NCBI RefSeq assembly: GCF_021605415.1
Contig: NZ_WKEQ01000041.1
Location: 1 to 46,531 of the forward strand
Direction of reading: 5' to 3'
Length of the DNA stretch: 46,531 nt
Source: Pseudomonas syringae
GTDB lineage: Bacteria > Pseudomonadota > Gammaproteobacteria > Pseudomonadales > Pseudomonadaceae
Shown: one piece after another, positions 32,364-39,517 of the stretch
Layout of the letters: each line of letters opens with the position of its first letter
Position numbering within the stretch: the stretch's first letter is position 1
The notes under the pieces: model-generated
Seen by the model: only the letters and a program-made list of their open reading frames with translations
What the model was told of the DNA's origin: nothing
Databases searched by the model: none
Position numbers and translations under genes: made by a program

Positions 32364-33175
32364 TGAGCCGCCTGCAAACCCGTTTTGCTGATCTCAAGGA
32401 ACAAAATCGCGCCGCACTGGTGACCTTCGTCACGGCGGGCGATCCGGATTACGACACTTCATTGGCGATCCTCAAAGGCTTGCCGGCCGCTGGTGCTGAC
32501 GTCATCGAGCTGGGCATGCCGTTCACCGATCCGATGGCCGATGGCCCGGCGATTCAACTCGCCAACATCCGCGCCTTGGGTGCGAAGCAGAACCTGCTGA
32601 AAACCCTGCAAATGGTGCGCGAGTTCCGTCAGGACAACACCGACACGCCGCTGGTGCTGATGGGCTACTTCAACCCGATCCACATGTATGGCGTCGAACG
32701 TTTCATTGCCGATGCCAAAGAAGCCGGCGTTGATGGCCTGATCGTGGTCGACATGCCGCCGGAGCACAATTCCGAGCTGTGCGACCCGGCCCAGGCTGCC
32801 GGCATCGACTTCATTCGCCTGACCACGCCGACAACTGATGACGTGCGTCTGCCGAAGGTGTTGAACGGCAGTTCCGGTTTTGTTTACTACGTGTCAGTCG
32901 CGGGTGTGACCGGTGCCGGTGCGGCGACGCTGGAGCATGTCGAAGAAGCGGTGGCGCGTTTGCGTCGTCACACTGATCTGCCGATCAGCGTCGGCTTCGG
33001 CATTCGTACCCCGGAGCAAGCCGCCGCTATTGCGCGCCTGGCCGACGGCGTCGTGGTGGGTTCAGCACTGATCGATCACATTGCCAGTGCCGATACGCCA
33101 CAGCAGGCCATCGATGGTGTGCTCACCCTTTGCTCGGCGCTGTCCGCAGGCGTGCGTAAAGCGCGAGTCAGCTAA
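32363..33175 (+). CDS. trpA: Tryptophan synthase alpha subunit
   Basis: This 270-residue TIM-barrel enzyme cleaves indoleglycerol phosphate to indole and glyceraldehyde 3-phosphate. Catalytic residues are visible as Glu in VIELGMPFTDPMADGP and Asp in the same motif. Loop 6 (VSVAGVTGAG) and the C-terminal VGFGIRTPEQA and GVVVGSALID phosphate-binding loops are present. It overlaps trpB by one base. Followed by two hairpins, the second a T-rich terminator. Confidence 0.98.
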   Translation: MSRLQTRFADLKEQNRAALVTFVTAGDPDYDTSLAILKGLPAAGADVIELGMPFTDPMADGPAIQLANIRALGAKQNLLKTLQMVREFRQDNTDTPLVLMGYFNPIHMYGVERFIADAKEAGVDGLIVVDMPPEHNSELCDPAQAAGIDFIRLTTPTTDDVRLPKVLNGSSGFVYYVSVAGVTGAGAATLEHVEEAVARLRRHTDLPISVGFGIRTPEQAAAIARLADGVVVGSALIDHIASADTPQQAIDGVLTLCSALSAGVRKARVS

Positions 33176-33239
33176 GGGTAAAGTTCTTGATACAGAGGAA
33201 TTAGCGCCTTTGGGCACTGACTAATTCAGCAAGATCGAG

Positions 33240-33270
33240 GGATTCAGGACTAGGTTCTGAATCCTTTTTT
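33240..33270 (+). terminator. Rho-independent terminator of trpBA
   Basis: GGATTCAG and CTGAATCC form an 8-bp stem with a 9-base loop followed by six T residues. It lies 65 bases after trpA. A second stem, GAATTAG / CTAATTC at 33198-33227, lies before it. Confidence 0.88.
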
Positions 33271-33297
33271 GCTGTCAGTGCAGTGAGGAAAGACCCG

Positions 33298-33765
33298 ATG
33301 AAAGTGCCGAAACGTCTGATTGCCAGTCTGGGCATCCTGATGATCAGTGCCACGCCTTTGTTGGCCAGCGCCGATCAGCGCAATGATCAGCGCAATGATC
33401 AGCGCGACGATCACGATCGCGGCGGCCCGCAACAGAGCCAGCATGACAACCGCAGTAACGATAACCGCGGCGCGCAAAACAACCATCACGGTAGCCCGCC
33501 ACCGCGCGATTTTGGCCCGGTGCGCCAGACCATCCAGAACAATCACGGCTACTTCGTCCGTGGCGCGCCACCTCCGCCGGGCATTCACCTGGAACGCGGC
33601 CGGCCGCTGCCACACGGGTATCACGGCGAACGTCTGGATAATCGCGCGCTGCGCCAATTGCCTTATTACCAAGGCTACGAATGGCGCCGGGCAGGTGGCG
33701 ATGTCGTGCTGATTGCGGTGGGTACCGGGATCGTTTACGAGATTCTTCAGGGTGTTTTGTATTAA
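33298..33765 (+). CDS. RcnB/CigR-family secreted protein
   Basis: This 155-residue protein has a signal peptide (to LLASADQ, about 24), a low-complexity hydrophilic linker built of Gln-Arg-Asn-Asp repeats and His-rich NNHHGSPPP, and a C-terminal domain with PPPGIHLERGRPLP, YYQGYEWRRAGGDVVLIAVG and GIVYEILQGVLY, the RcnB/CigR pattern. RcnB affects nickel and cobalt balance in E. coli and CigR is an inner-membrane virulence regulator in Salmonella; which applies here is not known. A GAGGAAAG Shine-Dalgarno supports 33298. It is separated from trpA by the trp terminator. Confidence 0.85.
   Translation: MKVPKRLIASLGILMISATPLLASADQRNDQRNDQRDDHDRGGPQQSQHDNRSNDNRGAQNNHHGSPPPRDFGPVRQTIQNNHGYFVRGAPPPPGIHLERGRPLPHGYHGERLDNRALRQLPYYQGYEWRRAGGDVVLIAVGTGIVYEILQGVLY
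33373..33408 (+). repeat. 12-base tandem repeat in the linker of the RcnB-like gene
   Basis: GATCAGCGCAAT is repeated twice exactly and a third time as GATCAGCGCGAC, encoding DQRN, DQRN and DQRD. Copy number may vary between strains without changing the frame. Confidence 0.85.
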
Positions 33766-33782
33766 CTATCAGTCAGTCACCG

Positions 33783-33842
33783 GATCGCAGCCTGCGGCGG
33801 CTCCTACCTGAGACCCTGTAGGAGTTGCCGCAGGCTGCGATC
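33783..33842. repeat. Long inverted repeat after the RcnB-like gene, likely terminator
   Basis: GATCGCAGCCTGCGGC with GGCTCCTAC, and on the other side GTAGGAGTTGCCGCAGGCTGCGATC, read in parts, form a nearly perfect 25-bp stem. It is followed by TTTTGTTT on the plus strand. Same class as the repeats at 28921 and 37038. It lies between convergent genes. Confidence 0.75.
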
Positions 33843-33850
33843 TTTTGTTT

Positions 33851-35812
33851 CTAGGGCAACTCCAATCCGCCCGAAGCCTTGTGCAGTTTGCGCAAGTGCT
33901 CGCCAATCTGCTTGAGATTCGCCTCGTTCGCCGCAATCTCGGCAGCCCGCTTGGGCTCCAGCAGTGCCCGTACTTCCTTGTCCAGATCCCCGGTCAACGC
34001 CTGCAGCTGCTTTTGGCGCAGGCTGCTTTCCGATTCCAGGCGATCAAACTCGCTCGGCTGCGGCAAGCCGTAGCCTTTGGAGTCGAGCAATTCCGCCGGG
34101 CGGCTGAGGAAGCCACTGTTGGCGAGAATCTGCTGCAAGGTCGCATTGGCCTTGCCCATGCCGCCGTTCTCCAGCTCGCGGGCGCCGAGGTAACGTTGCT
34201 TGACCTCGTCCTGGGCCAGCAGCAATTGCCGGCGGAAACTGGCTTGCTCCAGCAACAGCAACGCGGCGCTGGTACGCAGATCGGCGCGGGCAAACCATTG
34301 CCGGCGTTCTTCAGGCGTAAGCGAAAGCCACTCTTCGACGGTGTTTTCCTTGATCGGTAATTGCTTCTTCAGCACATCGAACATCGCCTGATAGCGATCG
34401 CGGAACGAATCGAAGCGGTAACCCAGGCGTAAGGCCTCTTTGGGATCGTCGAGTACGCTGGTATCGGCCAGTCCTCGGCCCTTGAGCACTTCCAGCAAGC
34501 CGTTGGGCATGATGCTGTCCAGGCCCGTGAGCTGTGCGTTGTTGCTGCCGCTGCGCAGCAGTTTCAGCCCCTCGACGGCGCAGTTGTTGGACAGGAAGAA
34601 GTAGTTGCCGTCGTAGCTCCAGTGCATCTCGGCGGCGTGTTCGACCACGCCTTCGATTTCGCTGCGCGACAGGTTCAGCGGCACCGAGGCGAGGCTGCGC
34701 AGTTCGGTCTTGGTGTACTCGTCGATCACTTGCGCCAGCGGCAGCACGAACAGGCGGGACGGGTATTTGCCGACCAGTCCGTCCCAACTCGACAACTGCA
34801 CGTCGCCAACGAACGCGCGGTAGGACAGCACCAGGTGCTGATCCAGATCGAGACGGCAATCCGGGCCACGGGGTCGGCCGGGCGCACAGATCACCAGACG
34901 CAACATGCTGTGGCCCCAGCGGCTGACCCAATTCTGATTGGCCTCGGCGAGCAGGTAATCCACGGCGTACACGCGTTCCGGATCGACTTGGCCTAAAGGT
35001 TGTTTGGCGAAATCGTTGCCGGCATTCAGGAAGGCGAAGGACTTGCTGCACGTGTCCTTGGCGGGCGGTGCCCAGCCAAAGTGCTCCTTGTAATAGCGAT
35101 ACAGCGCCGGCCGACGACACGCGTAGCTCGGGTCGAGGAGGAAATACTCCATGTTGACCGCGACGAACTCTTTCGGGCTGGAGATCTCGTAAAGATCCGG
35201 GCTGCGTGCGATCTGGCGGTTGTGCTGTTCGCGTTCGCCACGGCGGCCGACATATTGCTGCCAACCGGCAAGGTCGAGCAGGCGCGGATCGTCGCTGAGG
35301 GTGAAGCGACGGCTGGTCTGGCCCCGGCATTCGTCGGGGATGCCGATCAGCCCGGCGCTATTGTTGCGCCGGGTGCAGCGCAGGATCAGCGAGCGCTCGG
35401 CGGCTTGCCACAGGCGCGCGCGGTCATAAATGTGGGTGAGTTCGTGCAACACCGTGGCAAGCAATTCGCGGCGCACGGTGCCGTGGGGGCGATTGGTTTT
35501 TTCCTTGGCGGCGCTGCCGTCGGTGAGGCCGGCAAGCAATCGGCGATTGAGGTCGAGTTCCGCGACCAGCGTCGCCTGACCGTAGGCGTTGCCAGGCATG
35601 TCATCCGTCCAGCCAACGTCGATGCGCCGATCCAGTTGCTCGATGAAACGCGGCGGCAATGCCTGCATCGCTTCATCAAGCAGCGCCTGGCTGGCGTGCT
35701 GCTGGGCGGGGCTCAAGCCTTCGGTCTTGAGCCGCAATTGCAGGCCGGCGTGGGCGCTGTTGCCAAGAAGCAACAGTGCCCCGGCCAGCAGCCAGGCGCC
35801 GAGCGGCCTCAC
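33851..35812 (-). CDS. Large exported protein with zincin-like HExxH and DUF4105-like domain
   Basis: This 653-residue protein has a signal peptide (to SAHAG, about 22). Region one (about 25-250) holds His123-Glu124-x2-His127 (HELTHIYD) and later EFVAVNMEYF (215-224), like the third-ligand helix of M90/MtfA-type zinc peptidases. Region two (about 285-430) holds WGHSMLRLVI (His301) and FFLSNNCAVEGLKLL (Cys411), the paired GHS and NC motifs of DUF4105/Lnb-type domains that suggest a cysteine hydrolase fold. The tail is long, helical and coiled-coil like. Start is GTG 35812, overlapping the DUF2388 gene stop (GTGA). Two hydrolase sites in one chain is an inference; no substrate is known. Confidence 0.8.
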   Translation of the reverse strand: MRPLGAWLLAGALLLLGNSAHAGLQLRLKTEGLSPAQQHASQALLDEAMQALPPRFIEQLDRRIDVGWTDDMPGNAYGQATLVAELDLNRRLLAGLTDGSAAKEKTNRPHGTVRRELLATVLHELTHIYDRARLWQAAERSLILRCTRRNNSAGLIGIPDECRGQTSRRFTLSDDPRLLDLAGWQQYVGRRGEREQHNRQIARSPDLYEISSPKEFVAVNMEYFLLDPSYACRRPALYRYYKEHFGWAPPAKDTCSKSFAFLNAGNDFAKQPLGQVDPERVYAVDYLLAEANQNWVSRWGHSMLRLVICAPGRPRGPDCRLDLDQHLVLSYRAFVGDVQLSSWDGLVGKYPSRLFVLPLAQVIDEYTKTELRSLASVPLNLSRSEIEGVVEHAAEMHWSYDGNYFFLSNNCAVEGLKLLRSGSNNAQLTGLDSIMPNGLLEVLKGRGLADTSVLDDPKEALRLGYRFDSFRDRYQAMFDVLKKQLPIKENTVEEWLSLTPEERRQWFARADLRTSAALLLLEQASFRRQLLLAQDEVKQRYLGARELENGGMGKANATLQQILANSGFLSRPAELLDSKGYGLPQPSEFDRLESESSLRQKQLQALTGDLDKEVRALLEPKRAAEIAANEANLKQIGEHLRKLHKASGGLELP

Positions 35813-36129
35813 AATGCGAGGATGGCTTCGGCGAGTACCTGATCACTGGCGTCTCGGGCTTCCGGCACGCGGGTGCGCAAGGTGTTGAGTGCGGCTTCGA
35901 GGTGGGCGCCACGGATATCGCCGTTGCTGGCGACGAAACTGGCGGCGTCGTCATGGGCTTCGCGAATGATCTTCGAGTCGCGGATCGACGTCGTGGTGTC
36001 AGACGTGAAATCGATGGTGCGCTGGGAGGCGCGGACAATGATGTTACTGGTGGCTACCAGGGTTTGGGCCTGGGCCATGTCGGCCAATAAAAACAGGCCA
36101 AGGGCGGCAGCAATCAGCGGGCTACGCAT
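35809..36129 (-). CDS. DUF2388 secreted protein, copy 3 (next to the DUF4105-like gene)
   Basis: This 106-residue protein has a signal peptide (to MAQAQ, about 21). The mature core reads SIRDSKIIREAHDDAASFVA and NGDIRGAHLEAALNTLRTR, and ends LAEAILAL. The DDAASFVA and RGxxLExA elements are shared by the three copies. A GGAGGG precedes the ATG. Its TGA overlaps the start codon of the large exported gene, implying coupled translation. DUF2388 has no known function. Confidence 0.88.
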   Translation of the reverse strand: MRSPLIAAALGLFLLADMAQAQTLVATSNIIVRASQRTIDFTSDTTTSIRDSKIIREAHDDAASFVASNGDIRGAHLEAALNTLRTRVPEARDASDQVLAEAILAL

Positions 36130-36157
36130 GGAACGACTCCGGAGGGACAAAGGATAG

Positions 36158-36466
36158 CTATTGGACGAGAATTGCTTCCGCCAGTTCAAGGTCACTTCCA
36201 TGAAGTTTTGGCCGGGATTTACGCAGGTAATGCAGCGCAGACTCCAGTCGCGCACCTCGCCATTGACCGTCAGTGGCAACGAAGGCGGCCGCGTCGTCAT
36301 GAGCAGCGATCAGCATTTTACGGTCGAAAGGCGCGGAAGACACCATGCTGGTGGCATAACCGCTGACCACGGTGTTTTGCGTAGACACATCGAAGGCATT
36401 AGCCGATGCGGCCCAGCCAACGGTCACCAGAACGGAAGAAGCAAAAAAGTATTTAGGTAAATGCAT
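36158..36466 (-). CDS. DUF2388 secreted protein, copy 2
   Basis: This 102-residue protein has a signal peptide ending ANAFD (about 24). The mature core is AAHDDAAAFVATDGQWRGAR and ends LAEAILVQ; it is more diverged than the other two copies. It lies 28 bases upstream of copy 3 on the same strand. Function unknown; the constant core suggests a shared partner. Confidence 0.85.
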   Translation of the reverse strand: MHLPKYFFASSVLVTVGWAASANAFDVSTQNTVVSGYATSMVSSAPFDRKMLIAAHDDAAAFVATDGQWRGARLESALHYLRKSRPKLHGSDLELAEAILVQ

Positions 36467-36574
36467 GAGACTCGGAAGCGGTTGGCGAAGCCAAAAGGCT
36501 AACGCAACGCCCGGCTTAGAGCCAGCGCCGAAACATCAGGGACACGGCAACGTGTCCCGAATGACTGTTTCGAC

Positions 36575-36892
36575 TTAGATCGCGAGGATGGCTTGGGCCA
36601 GTTGTGCATCGGTCGCGGTCAATTGTGGTGCCTGGTGACGGATGTGATCGAGGGCGCTTTCCAGCTTCACGCCGCGAATGTCGCCTTGGCTGGCCACGAA
36701 ACTGGCGGCGTCGTCGCGCGCGGCGAGGACGATTTTGTCGTCACGAAAGGAGGAGGACACGTCTGAGGTGGCATCGGAAGAGGATTTGAGTGCTCCGACG
36801 ACCGCATCGGTGGTGACGATGAAGCTAGTGGCGCTGGCATTGGCAGCCACGGCCAGCAGGGCGGCGGCGCTGAGCAGACGAAGACGGGACAT
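36575..36892 (-). CDS. DUF2388 secreted protein, copy 1
   Basis: This 105-residue protein has a signal peptide ending NASAT (about 20). The mature core SSFRDDKIVLAARDDAASFVA and RGVKLESALDHIR ends LAQAILAI. It has a Ser-rich segment (KSSSDATSDVSSS) before the core. The start at 36892 gives a proper signal; the frame is open upstream without support. First gene of the triplet. Gap to copy 2 is 108 bases. Confidence 0.88.
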   Translation of the reverse strand: MSRLRLLSAAALLAVAANASATSFIVTTDAVVGALKSSSDATSDVSSSFRDDKIVLAARDDAASFVASQGDIRGVKLESALDHIRHQAPQLTATDAQLAQAILAI

Positions 36893-37037
36893 GGTGTAAC
36901 TCCTGTGGGTAAACCGTGTTGGGAGGTGGCTCGGTGTGTGAGAAGTCAGACGCCGGTCGCACATCATTCGCCACGCTCTGTCTGGATATTAGGCGCGGCG
37001 GAGCGAACAAGGAAAGCGTCTTGAATACATGACCCCC

Positions 37038-37114
37038 TGTAGTAGCTGTCAGAGGCTGCGATCGTTTGACGCTGCTACTAAAACGTCAAACGACCGCAGC
37101 CTTCGGCAGCTGAT
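37038..37114. repeat. Inverted repeat upstream of the DUF2388 cluster
   Basis: TGTAGTAGCTGTCAGAGGCT and GCGATCGTTTGACG are answered by CGTCAAACGACCGCAGCC and TTCGGCAGCTGATAC. Same repeat class as at 28921 and 33783. It lies between the terminator of the DUF1127 gene and the DUF2388 copy 1 start. Confidence 0.7.
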
Positions 37115-37188
37115 ACAAACTGTACCTGTATGAATTTGCGTTCCGTAAATTGTACTGCTTTGCACTTTTCATGCTCTCAAACGACAAA

Positions 37189-37214
37189 ACCCGCCGTGGT
37201 TTCCCACGACGGGT
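37189..37214 (-). terminator. Terminator of the DUF1127 gene
   Basis: ACCCGCCGTGG and CCACGACGGGT form an 11-bp stem (one mismatch) with TTTC loop. On the minus strand it is followed by TTTTG. It lies 60 bases after the stop at 37274. Confidence 0.8.
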
Positions 37215-37273
37215 CTTGTTTGTTCAATTCGGGTGCTGGCGGTGGGTCTAACGACCAAGGCCAGCGACGCTGA

Positions 37274-37489
37274 TTAGCGCCAGAACGGCTTGCTCAGCTC
37301 TTCGTAGCGTTGTGCTTCGCTAATCCCGGCGTCAGCCAGCAGACGCGAATCCAGACGGGCCAATTGGTGGCGGCTGGAGATGCGGCGCTGCCACAACATC
37401 AGGTTGGCGATAACGCGCAAAGGCAGGGAAGCCTGGGTTTGTGCAGCGGTGTTTTCGAAGAACAGATCGGAACTGAGTGTACGTTCCAT
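37274..37489 (-). CDS. DUF1127 small protein
   Basis: This 71-residue protein has the DUF1127 core at its C-terminal part: LMLWQRRISSRHQLARLDSR, read to LLADAGISEAQRYEELSKPFW. Related YjiS-like proteins take part in RNA-linked regulation of small-molecule and phosphate metabolism in alphaproteobacteria; the role here is unknown. The start at 37489 has GGAAGG nine bases upstream; an ATG at 37498 abuts that site and is unlikely. Its upstream region carries many AACTGTA motifs. Confidence 0.88.
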   Translation of the reverse strand: MERTLSSDLFFENTAAQTQASLPLRVIANLMLWQRRISSRHQLARLDSRLLADAGISEAQRYEELSKPFWR

Positions 37490-37574
37490 GGTTGACATCC
37501 TTCCGCTTGTGGCGGGATTAGGTAGTGGTTTAACTGGTGCCCATGATCCTCTCGTTTGCCTAGTCTCTCTAGAT

Positions 37575-37808
37575 ACAGTTCAACTGTAATGTGAGCGACC
37601 AGTTAACTGTTTATAGGGGGTGTACTGGTCGATATTGAGGCAACTGTACCTGTCTGCACTATTAATGTGCGTTTTTGTCGGACTATGGGCATTTAGTACG
37701 AAATTACTGTAGGAAAAGACAGGTACAGCAGTACAGTTATTGTCGAAACAAGGGATTGCAATCAGCCGCTGACGAAACTGTATTTGCGTCACCAGATAAC
37801 TGTATGAA
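37575..37808. promoter_or_regulatory. Intergenic region with a cluster of AACTGT/ACAGTT motifs
   Basis: The 319-base gap between the DUF1127 gene and the CoA-transferase gene holds no ORF. It does hold ACAGTT-C-AACTGT (37575-37587), AACTGT at 37605 and 37643, TGTACTGGTC at 37621, GTACAGTT at 37731, and AACTGT at 37786 and 37798. Two more (AACTGTACCTGTA at 37118, TGTACTG at 37151) lie beyond the DUF1127 gene. The pattern resembles operators of MocR/GntR-type regulators; this assignment is an inference. Confidence 0.5.
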
Positions 37809-39302
37809 TCAGATGGCGATCATCCGCCCGGTTTCTTCAAGGTTCATGTGCCAGCTGAGGGCATCGCGCAGAATGTGCGGGGTGTGTCCGCCGAGCGCAC
37901 AAGCAGCGGTGAAGTAGTCGTTCAACGCCTGGCGATAGTCCGGGTGCACGCAGTTGTCGATGATCGCGCGCGCTCGTTCCCTTGGCGCCAGGCCCCGCAG
38001 GTCGGCCAGACCGACTTCGGTGACGAGGATGTCAACGTCATGCTCGGTGTGATCCACATGGCTGACCATCGGCACCACACTGGAAATCGCGCCACCCTTG
38101 GCAATCGACTTTGTGACGAAGATCGCGAGATGCGCGTTGCGCGCGAAGTCTCCCGAGCCGCCGATCCCGTTCATCATCCGCGTGCCGCAGACGTGGGTGG
38201 AATTGACGTTGCCGTAGATGTCGAATTCCAGCGCTGTGTTGATACCGATAATACCCAGGCGCCGCACCACTTCCGGGTGGTTGGAGATCTCTTGCGGGCG
38301 CAGCACAAGTTTGTCTTTGTACTTTTCCAGATTGCCGAACACATCACTGTTGCGGCGCTCGGACAAAGTGATCGAACTGCCAGAAGCAAAGCTCAGTTTG
38401 CCGGCATCGATCAGATCGAAGGTCGAATCCTGCAACACCTCGGAATACATCGTGAGTTCTTCGAACGGCGAGTCGATCAGGCCGCACATCACGGCGTTGG
38501 CAATGCTGCCGATCCCGGCCTGCAATGGGCCGAGCTTGTTGGTCATGCGTCCGCCCGCCACTTCTTGCTTGAAGAAGTCGATCAAATGATCGGCGATGGC
38601 TTTGGTGTCGACATCCGGCGGCAGCACAGTGGATGGTGAGTCAGGCTGTTGGGTGATGACGATCGCGACGATCTTCTCCGGCGGAATCGGAATTGCGGTG
38701 CTGCCGATCCGGTCATCGACCTTTACCAGCGGGATCGGCGTGCGCGTCGGGCGATAGGTCGGGATATAGATGTCGTGCAGGCCTTCGAGGTTGGCGTTGT
38801 GCGCCAGGTTGATCTCTACAATCACGTGTTTGGCGAAAATCGCGAAGCTCGCCGAGTTGCCCACGGAGGTGGTCGGCACGATGTGCCCTTGCTCGGTAAT
38901 GGCCACGGCTTCGATTACCGCGATGTCCGGCAACTTCAATTGCTGGTTGCGCAACTGTTCAACGGTTTCCGAAAGGTGCTGATCGATGAACATCACTTCG
39001 CCGGCGTTGATCGCTTTGCGCAAGGTGCTGTCGACCTGGAAGGGCATGCGCCGCGACAGGACGCCTGCTTCAGTCAGTTGCTTGTCGAGGTCGTTGCCCA
39101 GGCTGGCGCCGGTCATCAGGCTGATCTTCAGCGGCGTGATCTTGGCGCGCTCGGCCAGGGCGTGCGGAACGGCTTTGGCTTCACCGGCACGGGTGAAACC
39201 GCTCATGCCGACGGTCATGCCGTCCTCAATCAAAGCGGCGGCCTCGGCGGCGCTCATCACTTTGTCCAACAACGAAGGCAGGCGAATACGGTCACGGTAC
39301 AT
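37809..39302 (-). CDS. Acetyl-CoA hydrolase / succinyl-CoA:acetate (or propionate) CoA-transferase
   Basis: This 497-residue class I CoA-transferase starts MYRDRIRLPSLLDKVMSAAE. Motifs include GMTVGMSGFTRAGEAKAVP, FEELTMYSEVLQD and the active-site region ALEFDIYGNVNSTHVCGTR with the catalytic Glu, then GGSGDFARNAHL. It moves CoA between succinyl-CoA and acetate or propionate, or hydrolyses acetyl-CoA. The start at 39302 agrees with the family length; a longer frame upstream is not supported. Upstream are a palindrome (39422) and the pntB terminator. Confidence 0.92.
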   Translation of the reverse strand: MYRDRIRLPSLLDKVMSAAEAAALIEDGMTVGMSGFTRAGEAKAVPHALAERAKITPLKISLMTGASLGNDLDKQLTEAGVLSRRMPFQVDSTLRKAINAGEVMFIDQHLSETVEQLRNQQLKLPDIAVIEAVAITEQGHIVPTTSVGNSASFAIFAKHVIVEINLAHNANLEGLHDIYIPTYRPTRTPIPLVKVDDRIGSTAIPIPPEKIVAIVITQQPDSPSTVLPPDVDTKAIADHLIDFFKQEVAGGRMTNKLGPLQAGIGSIANAVMCGLIDSPFEELTMYSEVLQDSTFDLIDAGKLSFASGSSITLSERRNSDVFGNLEKYKDKLVLRPQEISNHPEVVRRLGIIGINTALEFDIYGNVNSTHVCGTRMMNGIGGSGDFARNAHLAIFVTKSIAKGGAISSVVPMVSHVDHTEHDVDILVTEVGLADLRGLAPRERARAIIDNCVHPDYRQALNDYFTAACALGGHTPHILRDALSWHMNLEETGRMIAI

Positions 39303-39421
39303 GGGATTATTATCTCGGGCAGCGGGTAGCAGGATGCGCAGTTTAGTGAATTTGGCAGGCAGTCGTCCCGCTACCAAGGTCGCAAAAGAGGCGTCTATTC
39401 CGGGCTTTTCGAGTAAAACAC

Positions 39422-39440
39422 TGTTACCGGAACGGTAACA
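39422..39440. promoter_or_regulatory. Perfect palindrome upstream of the CoA-transferase gene
   Basis: TGTTACCG-GAA-CGGTAACA has 8-bp arms around a 3-base centre, 120 bases upstream of the CoA-transferase start. It looks like a binding site for a dimeric repressor. The regulator is unknown. Confidence 0.5.
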
Positions 39441-39473
39441 ACGCGACAAATTGTCCGACGGATTTTTCAAACA

Positions 39474-39501
39474 AAAACGCCCCGACAAGTCGGGGCGTTT
39501 T
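39474..39501 (-). terminator. Terminator of the pnt operon
   Basis: AAAACGCCCCGA with its complement closes on CAAG, and on the minus strand ends in five T residues. It is 17 bases after the pntB stop. Palindromic with A-run on the other side, so it may also work on the plus strand. Confidence 0.9.
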
Positions 39502-39517
39502 CATAAAGCGGCGAACG

